Of a stretch of DNA of 64,000 nt, positions 47,011 to 59,609 are shown piece by piece. A model generated the notes under the pieces. It had not been told where the DNA came from, ran no database searches, and saw nothing but the letters and a program-made list of their open reading frames with translations. The DNA comes from Euwallacea fornicatus. Lineage: Eukaryota; Arthropoda; Insecta; Coleoptera; Curculionidae. The position numbers and the translations under genes were made by a program. The stretch is taken from contig NC_089564.1 in the NCBI RefSeq assembly GCF_040115645.1, forward strand, positions 744,001 to 808,000. Direction: 5' to 3'. Within the stretch, counting starts at the first letter, position 1, and every line of letters starts with the position of its first letter.

Positions 47011-50000
47011 ATATTTATGTCGTCGCAAATAGAAGTCGGTAGGATGTAGGCTTCTCCATCAAAATTGAAGACAGTATACGTCGATCTTATGTGTATTAGT
47101 AATACATCAAATTGACAGATGAATGACACGGGTAGAAGCAATCACAGGTTTCGAGGCCCTATCAAATGTTGTCAGATAATATGACATCTACAAAATATAA
47201 CCGAGATTTTAACAGATTTTTAAACAGATATTTGAAGTGATTCAGCTCACGATTAAAGTCTGTTGGGTATAAAGTCGGAACTATTTTGGAAAGTAAAATT
47301 TCACAAATTACTCCCAGATCCGGACTAGTGGAATTTAGGAAAAAATTTCGAAGATACTTTACCTTGAATTACTTAGAATCGCAAATAATGCCGTAATCTT
47401 AATTTTACTACAAACCTGCATTAACTGATTTTACCGAAGATCTTAACTAGGCATAGAGAGAATTTTTGGCCCAATAGCCCACTGGCGAGTGATAGATTCG
47501 GCTTATTTTGAAGATACAAGAACGCTGGAAGCGGGATCAGAGTGGATTAATCAATATTCCCGATAAAGCGTATCGATTTTAAAGGATTTCTTTAACAACT
47601 TGGGGGAGAACTTTGGTAGTTCTCTAATCCAACCTGATATTAAAGTAAACTGAATTCGACAAAGGCAATATGAATCGCGCCAAATCTCACGCAGGGCATT
47701 CTTAACAGGAGAGATATTTTCTTACATATTAACTTACCAATGGTCGATCCGAGTTATTTAGGATTAAGTGTTCTCAATAAAATGGGATTATAACCTAGAC
47801 TGGAGATAATATAGACGTTTTAACGGAGGCTTTAAGGTACTTTAAATTATCGACATAATGCCCTCATGCGTGTGAAAACCCTCCATTCCCAATGTACATA
47901 CTAAGCACTTGACAACGGAGACTTTGCAATCCGATTTAATTCAGCTTCAGCTGAAATCAGAAACCGCATTTAACCATGACTAGATATTGTCTAGTCTTGG
48001 TTAGATAAGTCTATATTTTAGCCTATTTGAGGGAGAGTTTTTAGGTTCCGATTCGTCACAAGAAAATGTCGAAAACGGGATTTTAATACAGTGCGGCGTA
48101 AACATCAAGTGATTTTCAGACGTTATTGAGCATTTTTAAGATACTTCCAGGTTTCGGGTCATAGCAACTTGGTTAGGATTTTGAGCTAACTTTGACCGGG
48201 AAGTTAACACCCTCTAGGGAGAATGTTAGTGGCGCTAACCTGTTCGAGGTTAGTTCAAGTTATACATAAACTTCCTAAAAATTACGCCAAATGCAAGAAT
48301 AATTTACTTTCATATGTAATTTAACAAGCGCATTGAAAACTAACAATTAATATTAGCGCAATATGCGTCAATACGATTTCAGGTGAAAAAGCCACGAGTG
48401 CGGTAATGCGTGAGGGCCTTTTTTCTGGTCCAAATTGCATGAATGAGTAGAGCTAGAATTTTTTATCCACGAGTTCCGTTCGGAGGAGAATTTCAAAATT
48501 CAAATAGTATGTATTTGAGTCACTTACATGATTCTTGACTTGTAGATATTGAAAGGAATTTTTACCGTTGCCATGGTTGCAATTGTTGCTTCGTCATGAA
48601 ATAGCTAACTTTTAGTGTTGAATCGGTGAAAAATGAAATTATTTTAGTAATTTTTACGAATTCGTTAACAATCAGGAAAGTGCCTGCTGCAAGATTGATA
48701 GGCCGATATCTCAAAAACTGCCCCCGAAGGTGTACGCAGAAATTTCCACATCTGCCATATCTTGTGGCGCCTCTTCATCTTAAAGCAAAGAACCAAAGAA
48801 ATTTTCTCCGTCCCTGAATTGATTTAAGTATACAAGCAAACAAAGCATTAAAAACAATAATAATGATTTTGAATAAGAAATGGAAGTTATGTAAGAGGGA
48901 GACATGACGCAGTCCTTCCACTTACAAATTATTGAACCGTATCCAATATGGTTTCCATCCGTACTTTTTTCCTGCTGTTGATTGACAGGCGTGGTGGCGG
49001 ACATTTTGGGGCAGGGGCCCACTCCAATATCTTATCGACGAAATAGCGTTTTAAGGAGGGTGCGGCCCCTTCGCATCCCCATCGCAACATAAAAATGAAG
49101 TTCCTGCTTACGTTCGGTTCGCTTCACCCTATTTTAATTATCCTCATTTCCATTTTTCCTTATTCCATTCCCCATTTCTTTTCGCAGGAACGTGTTTTCT
49201 TCAAACCATAGGCGGAGGGACATGATTTCAGTCGAAATGGTTGCAGAGGGGAAATAACTACGAGGACTTCGAAGTAAATTCCAAATGAATTCCAATCAAT
49301 TAACCAAAAAGGGAGACAGTCAACACTACGATATATCTTGTCTATTTGGCTAGAGGACTATCAAGAGAGGCTCATCCAAACTTCGATATACTGATGAAAC
49401 TGTACTAGGGAACTATTTTCATTTTAAGTTTCGTGATACAAGTCATATGTGAGTGCTTCCCCCGAACTCAAATCGAAATACCCGAATATACTTTGTGAAT
49501 TGCAGGTTTCGTCTTCTAAGACAACAACGGCATTTTTGTTACTAAAATTTGAATGAAATTTCATAAAATTTAAAAATTTATTCAGCTTAATTCGGGTTGA
49601 AGTCTAATTAGGATCGTAACTAAATTGCGGTTAAATTAGTTTCAGAATCTACGTGTCATACAAAAGCATAATGTAAACTTATGCTTTCTTCTCGATGTCT
49701 TAATGTAGTAGATGAATAGCTCCTGCGCAGAATAGGGAAAATTTTTTTGGTATCAGGAGACCTGGTCGATAGGTCTCTTTCCTTTTCAAAATGTGAGTGA
49801 AGCTCACGTATTGCCATTACAAATTACGAGGAAAACGTTCATTTCATCAAAATTTCCTATCTGGTAAGATATGGATGTCAGGAACGGGAAGCACCGACCA
49901 TTTTCCCACCATTTTTGAAGGTAATCATTTTTCAAAACTCCTTTTCTGTTAACAGTAACAATTATTTCCTTCTGAACCTTCTCCCAGTGGGACTAAGCAG

Positions 50001-50486
50001 TAAGAAAAGCGTGATTCCATGCAAAATAACACAAAATAGCACTTCATGATGAGTTTTGTACAATTTTTTTAAATTTTGTTGAACAGTGGATGAACACAGG
50101 TGAAAACGACGAAAGAAATGCTTTAGCTTTAACCATAGTCGAGTTTTGCTCTGCACCTGTAGAACTACAGAAATCATTGTTGCTGGTCCCATTTGTTAAT
50201 TAACTTACGAAATTAAAGAGCCTGGTCATTATATATCCAGTTAGTAAATGAAATCCGATTCGTCTACGGTCACGATTACAAAAAGTATCACTTTGTAAAA
50301 ATTAAAAAAAACTCTCTTGGGAGGGGGGGAGGAGGAGGAGAGGGGTAAGGTGAAACGTTTATACCTATTTTTTTATAGAACTTAAATACCTGTTATCGCC
50401 TATTGTCGCCAGAAATGGTTTTAATCCAAAAGAGTATTCTTTAGCCCTAGATTCAACACAAAGATGACACATAGACATGTACTCCA

Positions 50487-51016
50487 TACAGGGTGGCCTC
50501 CTCTCGAAGCAGCATTCAATAAGGTCCAAGCTATCGCAAAAGTTGGTTGATAACAAAAGCGATATAATGCTAGAGGGTTTGGCCAATTTTTTAAAAATAG
50601 TGAGCAATATACAATAACGTTATGAAAAATGTTCCTAAATTTTTTTCCGTAGAAATATAAAGCATTCAGTAATAAAAAAAAATTAACCAGTGGCGTATCA
50701 TATTTTTCATTTAAAGTGTTCAGGTTCATGCAAATACCACTGGGGCAATTGAAATCGTTTCTCCCTTTGAAAAATGTGCCTTTACACCTATTTTACGCTC
50801 CCAAATTTACATAAAAATACTTAATGCCATGATGGGTTTATTAGGAAAAAACATTAAAAAGAGTATTTTTTTATCGCCCCGTATTTCAGACAGAAAGCCA
50901 AAATGAACTAATCTGCATATCAACTTTATCTCTTTTTATATTCTTATTTTCTTCCTTTGTTCCACGACTGGAACCTATAGTAAGCGGTTGGCAGACTTAT
51001 TCTGAAACACCCTGTA
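50487..51016. mobile_element. Possible decayed element bounded by TACAGGGTG ends
   Basis: TACAGGGTGGCC (plus, 50487) and TACAGGGTGTTTC (minus, from 51016) are in inward-facing orientation 530 bp apart. No similarity was seen beyond the first nine bases and no coding sequence lies between them, so they may equally be single ends of different elements. Confidence 0.25.
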
Positions 51017-53067
51017 TACTTCTTTTCTGAAATAAAGTATGAAGGTTTTTATCCATTTGTCATCCACTTCTCCATACAAATTTCTGAGATATTTAATTAA
51101 GAATTGAACCATACAGCTTACTGAATGATCTGCGTTCATTAGCTCACCACAGTATCACTGCAACGCTTTCTAGAGTTCGTCACTTACCTTTCATTGATCG
51201 TTATTCCTTATTCCCCAGTTCAATTCAAAAACTATTTTAACGTTTTTCGTTACTTCACCACTTTTGAAGGTATTTGTTCAAGCAATTCTTTGTCTGTCCG
51301 ATTTTTCCATTGGTAGATTCTGAATCAAATCGCTGAATTTTCTCGAATACCGCCAAAATGGGTTAATATGTGGCATTTTTTCTGGGGCTCTTAATAAAGA
51401 GGCGAATTTACGGAAAAATGTATCTCGAAATAAACGGTTAGTCAGTGTTTATTCTGCCGATCAAAATGTGCCTTTTTGACGCAATTTGTTAGTTTTAACT
51501 ATGTTTTGATTGGGAATTTTCTGCAGATCAAACCGGGCTGAAAGTCCTCTAACCATAGACAATGGGATAAGGGGAATTATTCACTTGATGATAACCCTTA
51601 AAAAAGGCTTTTCGAGCCCAATTTGTTGAACCCCGTGTTAAAAGCTACGCGCCATTACTAGTATGTAGAAGGAGAGGTGAAACTATAAATAACGAAAATT
51701 GCATCTATTTCATCAACATTTCAAGCAAAACAATAATTTCTAAAGCTTCTAAAAGGGACACATGGAACACAACTTCGAAATTGGAAACTGGACATCAAGC
51801 ACGATCCTTTCTTTCCACACTAACAAATTACAACCACTGATATCACAATTATACCAAGAATCCCTCACGCACTATTTCCCCGATTTAGGGAAAAACTAGT
51901 ACATAATTGACAATTACGCATCAGTAAATAAGAATTTCGATGTGAGAAAAGGCCAAGAACTAGCATCGCCGGATGGAGTGGACGCAGCTGCCCAGCAGAA
52001 GGGCGACTAAATAAAAACCGTTTATGAATCGAATTAAAATCTAGCCGGTAATGCCCATGAAATAATACATGGGTTGATGATGATGGTAGGGGACAAAATG
52101 GGACATACCGGTTTTCGGCAATGGAAGGGTCTATTAAGAAAAAGAAAGCTAGGGGGCTAGTGCCGAAAATTAAGTAGAGACTAATACATCGGTGATATTG
52201 GCAAAACTAACATTTTCTACCAATATTTTTTCTAAAATTATCAAGAAAAAAGACAAAGTGAAAGACTTTATTGGTTTAGCTCGAATAATGCAAGTAGGTA
52301 CTTTCTAAGTTCAAGACGCCACTTCTGTCGCCCTCCCCGAAGCCCTTCTCTGACTAATCTAGTGAATTATGGAGAACAAGGTGTCAGCACAAAAGATTTT
52401 AATTTGACGACAAAAATAATTGAAGCATGGCGACGTGGAAGATTAAATTTGTACCGACAAGAAAGAAACTGGCCTGCATTAATTTTATGGGGATATGAAA
52501 TGAGGGGGGGAAACGAGGGGTGGTGATATCGGGGAGCACAATGACAACGCAGAATAAAGGATTATCAAATGTTTGCTCTCCTGCATGGGCGATATCCGCT
52601 CGCCATGGCAAAGATAAAATTCCTCAGACATTTTAATAATACTAATAGAGTTAATAAAATTGCTCTGATAACTTATTAATTTTATTCGAAGTCGACAAAC
52701 TGATCCAGTAATGACGGTAATAAATGGAGGCTTGGGGTCGCCTGACAAGGATCAGCTTTGCATAACTACATGCTACTTAAAGTGAATGCATGAAATTGTT
52801 TTTAAAAGCTTATATTAACCAGATCTTACGTAAAGGAGGGTTTCGCAACCGATACGCCTGACTGGCATTATCGAATTTTTTTTAAATCGAAATTATTTTT
52901 TCGCATTTACTTGAGGCAGTGTTGGACGCTCCAACGCATCCAGAAATCAATATTCCTTGGGAATATTTTAATTTCTCGTTTTGAAATAAACGCCTGGACG
53001 AAATAATCGCCCGTCCTGGTACCTACCCAGCAACCCAAACATGCTAAGTTTTCTTTTCAAAATTTTG

Positions 53068-53080
53068 CCCCCCCCCCCCC
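53068..53080 (+). repeat. C13 homopolymer
   Basis: Thirteen consecutive C in AT-rich sequence. Confidence 0.9.
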
Positions 53081-53203
53081 TCGTTTATTATAGAGTCTAA
53101 AAAAAATGTAATTTTAAATCACATTTGAAGCACATTGCTCTCTTTCACATTGTTCTTTGGTTCACCTCGAGAACGCTGATAATGTGAAAATTAAATACCT
53201 TGC

Positions 53204-53230
53204 AAAACGGCTAATGTAATTAGCCGTTTT
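53204..53230. repeat. Perfect 12-bp hairpin with 3-nt loop
   Basis: AAAACGGCTAAT (53204-53215), loop GTA, then ATTAGCCGTTTT (53219-53230), followed by more T. It resembles a rho-independent terminator in form, but this is eukaryotic DNA with no gene upstream, so it is recorded only as a structure. Confidence 0.9.
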
Positions 53231-56200
53231 TTCCCTCTTTAATTTTTTTTAAATTAAGGGTATGCTCTGGATTTTGCTTGACATTTAGAGAAAATATTGT
53301 TAAAGATGTTTTCTTTTAATATGACAGTTTTCGATGACTGAAAAAGAGCAAAATAATGGATGGTAATGAATATCTGAAGAAACTGCTGATCGGAGGCCCC
53401 TTATTGCATCTAGTTTGGATGACTTCCGACAAGAAATCTTTCGTATAAAATTAAGAATGGCCATCTTGAAATACTAAATTCCGTGATAACGTTTACATTA
53501 AATATTAACATAGATTTAAAACCTATTAGAGTAAATTTTAAGAAGCGAAATGATTAAAACAAGAAAAATGCTCTAAGTTTTTCCAATAATCCGTTAACTC
53601 CTTTATATTAGAGATAACGAAATGAATCAAAAAGCCAAACGTTAGGTAAAAACGCGCCTCGAATTTGCGCAAAAATGCAATATTTTATAAACTTTAGAAT
53701 AATCTGCAAAGTGTTCCAAAAATTTGAAAAAAAAACACTATATGGTTCACTGCTAGTGCAATGACTCTTTAAAACAAAAATCGCACTATAACTAAATATA
53801 AAAATCCCGGCAATTGGTCATAAATTTAGACGTTATATTGCATCAAAGGAGGGTTCCGTTCAGTTTAGAATATAGTAAGCTTCTTTAAGTTAGAAATTTA
53901 CCCAAAAATATCCTACCATACAAAAAAATGCTAAATTGTTGAAATTCTGGATCAAAAACGCATAAAAATGTAATACTTTTTTATCCTAAATTAAAAAAAT
54001 AGGTATGAAAATTGATGAAAAAGGCGATATATCAATTATGTCAAAAATAAATATAAACTGAATAATTCGGATATAATAAAAAAAAAGTAATCATTTTCAA
54101 TATTTAAAACCTATAATACTGAATATTGTAAGGTAATTCCTGGAGATATATTTTTTATAATCCATTGGAATCGGATATCTTTCCTAATACAATCCTGATT
54201 GGTGTGAAATAAGTTTAGGAATTTTTATCATTTTCAGAAAATTAAAAATAAAAAAAAAACTAAAATTTATAGATACGCATGACGATTTTAAAGGTCAGGA
54301 AAGTTATGTTTAATTAGAAACTTGATAGGACATGAAAGTCCTTAACCTCAGTATTACACCCTCGATTGTTATCAAATCAGTTCATAAATTTATAGTTTTC
54401 AGTGTGGTACATTTTGAGAAAGAGTCTAACGCGACTTGTATTTTCTTGCCGAATTCTTTGAGGTATGAATAATGATATTTTTGTTCAAAGTATTACGAAA
54501 TTTGGAAAAATCCACTTAATTTATAATTTTACTTTTTAATTTTTTAAATTAATTAATAATTAAATATTACGACTCTGGAATATTCTTCCTCGCGTAATTC
54601 CTCACCTCGTATAACAGCAAAAAGGTATTAATTTTTCAGCAGGTCAACACACTTCCCGCTTGATTTTTGTCAAATTCCATTAAGCGCTTCTGCAAGAACC
54701 CATACATTGTTAATTTTGCGAAGTTTTCATAAAAAGTAGAAAATCTGATAATTGCCAATTTTTGCTGTAGAACGAAATTCAAAATACCCTCAAATTCATT
54801 CCGAAATATTGGCTAGAGTCCCTAAGCCATGTTACAATGAGAACCAACACTTTGTGTAATTAAGTTAAATGTAACAGTCATTTTTCTTTTACTTAGCGCG
54901 GCATTAAAAAGATTTTTTAATGCAAACCTGTCTGCACCACTGCTTCTCCAAGAACTAATCGTTCTGAGATATTTTGACATTTTCAATTTGGGGAATTTTC
55001 AAAATAACCTGTAATTTGTTTAACGGCCCAAACAATAAAAATCCGCTAAAAACGTCCGAAGATCTGGAGCGAATCCATTAAATGACATTCCAATGCCAGT
55101 TCTGGAATAACCATAGTTACTGTACGCAGCGAGTTGAATATTGTCAAGACGTGTGTTTGTCAACGATTCTAGAAGAACCAAAGTTTGCCTGGTTTTTATT
55201 GACAAAAACGATTTTCAACGGAAAACTTTCTCGGTGAAAACCCGCCGGGCATTCGAAGATCAAATTGTGAAGGAAACTGAGGCAGCAAATTTACATTTGG
55301 AAAACCGATCCTCGACAATCAGTTTTATGTCATCAAAATGTCACTTTTTTCAGCCGATAAAAAAGAATTCTGTCCGCTGATTTATGACAGTTGCAATGGT
55401 TCTGCCGTCTTTTGGTCACATGATACATTGGCGCAAATTGAGCGCACGCGCCAAATCGATTAGCCGCTAAAGTTCTTCTCAGCGACGATTGTTGCAAAAT
55501 GGAAATTTATATTATTTTACTTTATCTGTGTCCCCCATTCTAAAGCTGACTCATCTGCATAATGTCCCGTACGAAAATGAACGGCAACAGTTTTCTTAAC
55601 GCACTCTCTTGCCTCACAATTTTCAGCGTTTTCCCCGCAATTCGCGTTTTCTAAACACTTTTAAATCCCGTTCATCTCACTGCTACACATATAAAAATAA
55701 AAAGACGAAGGGCCCCAGGGAGCGAAGCACATTCGAAAAATTGGTCGTCGATAAAAACGTGATTACGCTGAGCTAATTCAGCGTTGCCTATAAATTAAAT
55801 TAATATACGCCCATTTTATATTTCATTTCGCTTGGTACCTTGTTTCGTCTTATTTATGGCCCCCAAAAAAAAGTCCCCCGCAACTCGTAAACGTTGGAAG
55901 GTCTTTAGGGGAGAGGTTCCCCTTTGAAGACGCATGCTGGTTGGCTTTTAAATGGCCTGTGTGTTTATCGAAATCGACCATCGGAAACGGGAACTTTCGA
56001 ATTATCCCTGTACGTTTCTCGGAAACGTGATTGTTGTTTGTGGTTGGTATGTTAATATTAGGGCGCTATAAAACCCATTATGGGTCATTCGTTTTGTTTG
56101 CGGTCTTCCCACCCTCGTAAGTACCATTGTATCGCTCTTCCACAAACCTCTCCGTCTACCAACCTGAACTAACCTAGGGTAAGTCGAACGTACTGCTTAG

Positions 56201-56611
56201 AGTTAGTCGTCGAACACAGACTTTAGGTGTTTAATGGTTATTCTTTATTGGGCACATCAATTCGATTATGCAATCTATGTCATCGTTAACTTGTGCAATC
56301 TATGTTGTCAGATCTGAACCCGTCCTCCGAGCAGGAAGGTGTCTCAGAAGTTGACGTGCGCCTTTTTGCCCGAAAATGACGAAAAAGGGACGGATCGATG
56401 ATACGTAGGAAAAAAGCGCTTCTGAGGGCAGCCTGCTGGCGACGGCCCTTTGTACAAATTTTGGGAACTATATCTGAAATTAACACATTGTGGGCGTTTC
56501 CTATGTTAGGAATTCCCTTCTGAAAGAAAATAGAGCTGCAAAATCTCGAGGAAAAACGTGTACCAACAGGACCGAAGAGTGACGAAAAATTTCTTTTGAA
56601 AAGTTTTAATT
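53231..56611. other. Very AT-rich non-coding stretch
   Basis: The part around 53450-54560 is especially AT-rich and low in complexity. Open frames at 55020-55380 on both strands show no recognised motif. A CTATAAAA box at about 56069 followed by CTCGTAAGTA (about 56116) could be read as promoter plus splice donor, but nothing else supports a gene. Confidence 0.5.
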
Positions 56612-57229
56612 TTGCAAATTTCCGCGAAACCGCCCCAGACATTCAAATGGAATGTTGGTCCTTCTGGAGCTGTGGCTCCTGTGGCACGCCAGTCTTCCTC
56701 CTTCCGATCGCTTTGTCTACGCCCTTCCGATCCCGTGTCCTGTTGTTACCGATCCTGGCATATCCCTCCAACAGAAAATGTCTCCTTTTTCCTCGGCGAT
56801 GGAAATCGTTCCCGCGTGCTTACGTTTCCTTCTGAGATGCTTCTCCTTGCGCTGCGGCATCCATACTTATACGTCATTGGGTATAACATCCCTTCGCTAT
56901 TTCCTCACGATCTTCTAAGGCCTCTCCTGTCCTGTCTGCCCCCATTCTCTGATGATGCAGTAGATCGTTCCTCTGACAGGCTCGCGTCCAGGCGCTCCAC
57001 GATCTTGCCCATTGAACGTGTTTATTCTTCTGTATCCAGCGTCTGTTACCTCCATCTCCGGGGTTGCTTGGCCGAGCTCGGGGGAGGAAGAGTCACCACA
57101 TGGAGGTGCGAATGGGTCTTTGACACCCTCTGGCAGTGTGACTGTTCAATAATAGCTATTACGAATATATTTAGCCCAGGACCTCATACAGTGATTTTTT
57201 TTGACGCCGTACCGGATTTTATTCGTTGA
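56612..57229 (+). other. Unexplained 205-codon stop-free stretch, C/T-rich island
   Basis: A stop-free plus-strand stretch lies in a GC- and pyrimidine-rich island (about 56640-57130) quite unlike the AT-rich surroundings. It has no ATG at its start; the first in-frame ATG is near 56837, so any protein from it would be about 130 residues. The peptide is Ser/Arg/Leu-rich with no motif I recognise. The minus strand of the same island reads as strongly charged, Glu/Arg-rich short segments interrupted by stops, which might be a decayed gag-like region. Neither reading is well supported. The composition change itself is the real observation. Confidence 0.2.
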
Positions 57230-58358
57230 ATTTTCAAGGAAATGGAAATATTTCGGTGAGAGAGGACTCGAGTCTTCTGCCGGCCCCGCAACCTATTCCG
57301 TTGGATGTCGCAATGCATTTTAGCGAAAATATCCGACTGTTATGTTGCCGTGCTGGGAACGTAGCTGAAAGCTCGAGCTTGTCTCGTTTCAAGCTTCAGA
57401 AGTAGTTAGTTATTCCTACGATGGAGGGGGTGCTAACACGAGGTTGAAAATTCAAATACGGATAATCCTATGAGGAGTGTAAAAACCCAGTGTGCCCATA
57501 ACCGAAACAGAAAGCGGTGATTTTAATAATCGAATGCTCCCGAGAGCCCAATATTCTCCGCCAATGAACACATCTAGTACAAAACCCCTCGTTAACTTTT
57601 CCCGTAATTCAGCGTAGCAGCTAAGGAACAGGTCTTCGTTTTATTTCAAACACCCCATTAGAAGTCCCGGGATTTCGCAAATTAGGGGGAATGAAATTAT
57701 CGGGCCCAAATTTTGTTCTCAACCATCATAATTAAAAATCGGCAGAGCTGCCACATGGCGTGCGATATTATCGGCAAATATTAGTGCTCGAACAGGTACA
57801 GGATATCGTAATTTCGACTTTATTACGTGCAATTTTTTAAAAGTTGTTTGCATTTTGCTACTAATGGTGTGTCTGCGTTCGAAATCGTGAGGTGCGGTTA
57901 CGCCCTCTTCGGTAATTGGTTTTTAGATTGAGCCCCATCGGTGCAACAACACTGCTTACCACACCTGTTCAGACATTTGATGATACCGAGTGGGTGATGG
58001 TATCTTTCTTGTTGTAACCTTTTTCAAGTATCTTACGTAAGAAGACCTTATGGTCGTCTTCTGTGCTTCCAACTCCCCGCCGTCATCGTCCTCGCGCTGA
58101 CGTAGTACCGACGGCAGAGTCATCGACTCATTTGTGATCATCGAGCGTTTGGAGGGAGCGGATTCACTTGCGATGACAGTCAGTCGAAAATCTTTTGGCG
58201 CAAGCGCACGGTTTTTTGAAAAATTCTATATACAGCGTGTAACATTCAACCTGTAATGTCGAAAAGGCTCGAACACTAAGCGTCCCGTAAAGGAATGTTT
58301 AGTGTCAAGCTTTAATCACTCTGAAGCGGACATGTAATGGTATTAAAGTCAATTTCCC
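57230..58358. other. Non-coding stretch, nothing recognised
   Basis: No gene, repeat or RNA structure was recognised between the C/T-rich island and the transposase relic. Confidence 0.55.
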
Positions 58359-58380
58359 TCCGCCCCCCGCGGGGGGCGGA
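58359..58380. repeat. Perfect 22-bp GC-rich palindrome
   Basis: TCCGCCCCCCG (58359-58369) is followed directly by its reverse complement (58370-58380). It contains two opposed GGGGCGG GC-box cores with no spacer, in otherwise AT-rich sequence. It lies about 120 bp beyond the 3' end of the transposase relic, so it could belong to that element's terminal region. Confidence 0.95.
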
Positions 58381-58501
58381 GTGAGGGGTAACTTCTTAAT
58401 TTCATGCGGCGGCCCCAATTTTTCCAAATTTCTGTTGTTGTGAACAATTCGTCCGAAGCATTCTGTCGATTCATGTTAGGAAACTTCGCAATTAACGAAA
58501 T

Positions 58502-59609
58502 TCAACTTCCCTTCTGCTTACGATTCACCGAAGAGTTTGGTGATATCTGCCTTAGAGTTAATAAAAACGTGGATTTCTGTATCGGTTTTGTATAAAGTAA
58601 ATGCTCAAGTTGGTGCCGCCGAACTTCAACGCACATATTCAACCGTATCTTCCAAGACTCTTCACATCTACCAAGTGTACCTTTTGGAACGTCGGCCCGA
58701 GCGTTTGCACGTGCCGTTGATACTTCTTCATAAATTTCGTCTTTGAAATGCCCCTGCAAAAAGAAATCCGGCGAATTAAGATCTGGAGATCTAGCTGGCC
58801 AATTCACGGGACCGGATCTGCCGATCCATCGACCGCTAACGTTAGGGTTAAGAGCTTCTCGGGCAAACGCAGAATAACGAGCTGGGCAAGTGGTATGTTG
58901 AAATCGCATGCTCTAACGCACTTCTAAGTTTAAGTCCCGCAGTAATAAGGGCAGATCAATTTCCAAAATATTCCCGAAAATTTCTCCATTTAAGTTGCCC
59001 TCAATTATGTGGAGGCCGATAAGTTTGCTGCCACTAATTTCAAACTCTGGCGCCCAACTTCTCGAAGCCAATGCGGAGTTACAACACTCCAGTAATGCAT
59101 GTTATGCCCATTAACTGTACCATTATTTGTAAACGATGACTTGTCGAAGCATAATTTACAACGGGAAAAATTGGAATTTCCTTCTATTTGTCCAGATGTT
59201 CGCTCACAAAAGCCTAATCGACTTTGAAAATCTGCCCCATCGAGCTCTTGCTATAAAGAGATGTGATATGGATAAAACTTGTGCATCATCAGCATTCTTC
59301 ACAAAGTCGTTTGAGAAATTCCTGATAATCCTCATATTTCTCTTGTGCTCATTTGGGGATTAAAACCCACAGCATGTAGCAATTTGATTATTTTCTCCAT
59401 GCGCAGTGATTCAGCGAGTTCTTTTCTTCTGATTTACGGTCCCTTCATTAATATTTTTTTTTAATTACACGATGGAAAAATGTCCGAGATCCTAGTCTTT
59501 TAGGGAAAGGCTGAGCGGAGAGATTGACGGCATTATCTTAATGCTTACCTGCTAGCCTGTCCATGCACCGAACCACTTCGATTTCTTCTTCTGCAGTCAA
59601 ATACTCCAT
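58502..59609 (-). pseudogene. Nearly full-length DDE transposase relic (Tc1/mariner superfamily)
   Basis: The minus strand begins at an ATG at 59609 (MEYLTAEEEIEVVRCMDRLA), then a frame-shifted helix-turn-helix region with AESLRMEKIIKLLHAVGFNP, QMSTREI, LSGISQTTL and HKFYPYHI. The catalytic part reads CFDKSSFTNNGTVNGHNMHY then WSVVTPHWLREVG; SKLIGLHIIEGNLNGEIF then GNILEIDLPLLL, with one stop before SMRFQHTTCPA; then GRWIGRSGPVNWPARSPDL then NSPDFFLQGHFKDEIYEE, and a terminus with HQLEHLLY. In the family these are FTDESSF, FQHDGAP and SPDLNPLDFFLWG. The first Asp is kept but its Glu neighbour is Lys, the second Asp is Thr, and the third acidic residue is kept. From about 58890 to 58502 the frame is open for 136 codons. 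It is inactive. It is the best-preserved member of the family also seen at 2875, 39550, 40570 and 61845. Confidence 0.93.

Larger units (their letters stand above)
47011..53203. other. Long non-coding stretch, TE-end motifs
   Basis: No gene recognised. A motif cgatatctcaaaaactg at 48705-48721 resembles subterminal TE sequence. TACAGGGTGG at 50487 (plus) and ACACCCTGTA ending at 51016 (minus) face each other and could bound a decayed 530-bp element, but only the outermost bases match. CCAGTGGCGTAT at 50689 resembles a hAT-type end. A C13 run lies at 53068-53080. Confidence 0.45.

Noticed and set aside
45905..48090. Direct repeat 'gaaaacgggatttta' at about 45907 and 48073
   Set aside because: Only 15 bp are shared and the flanks do not align; not enough for LTRs.
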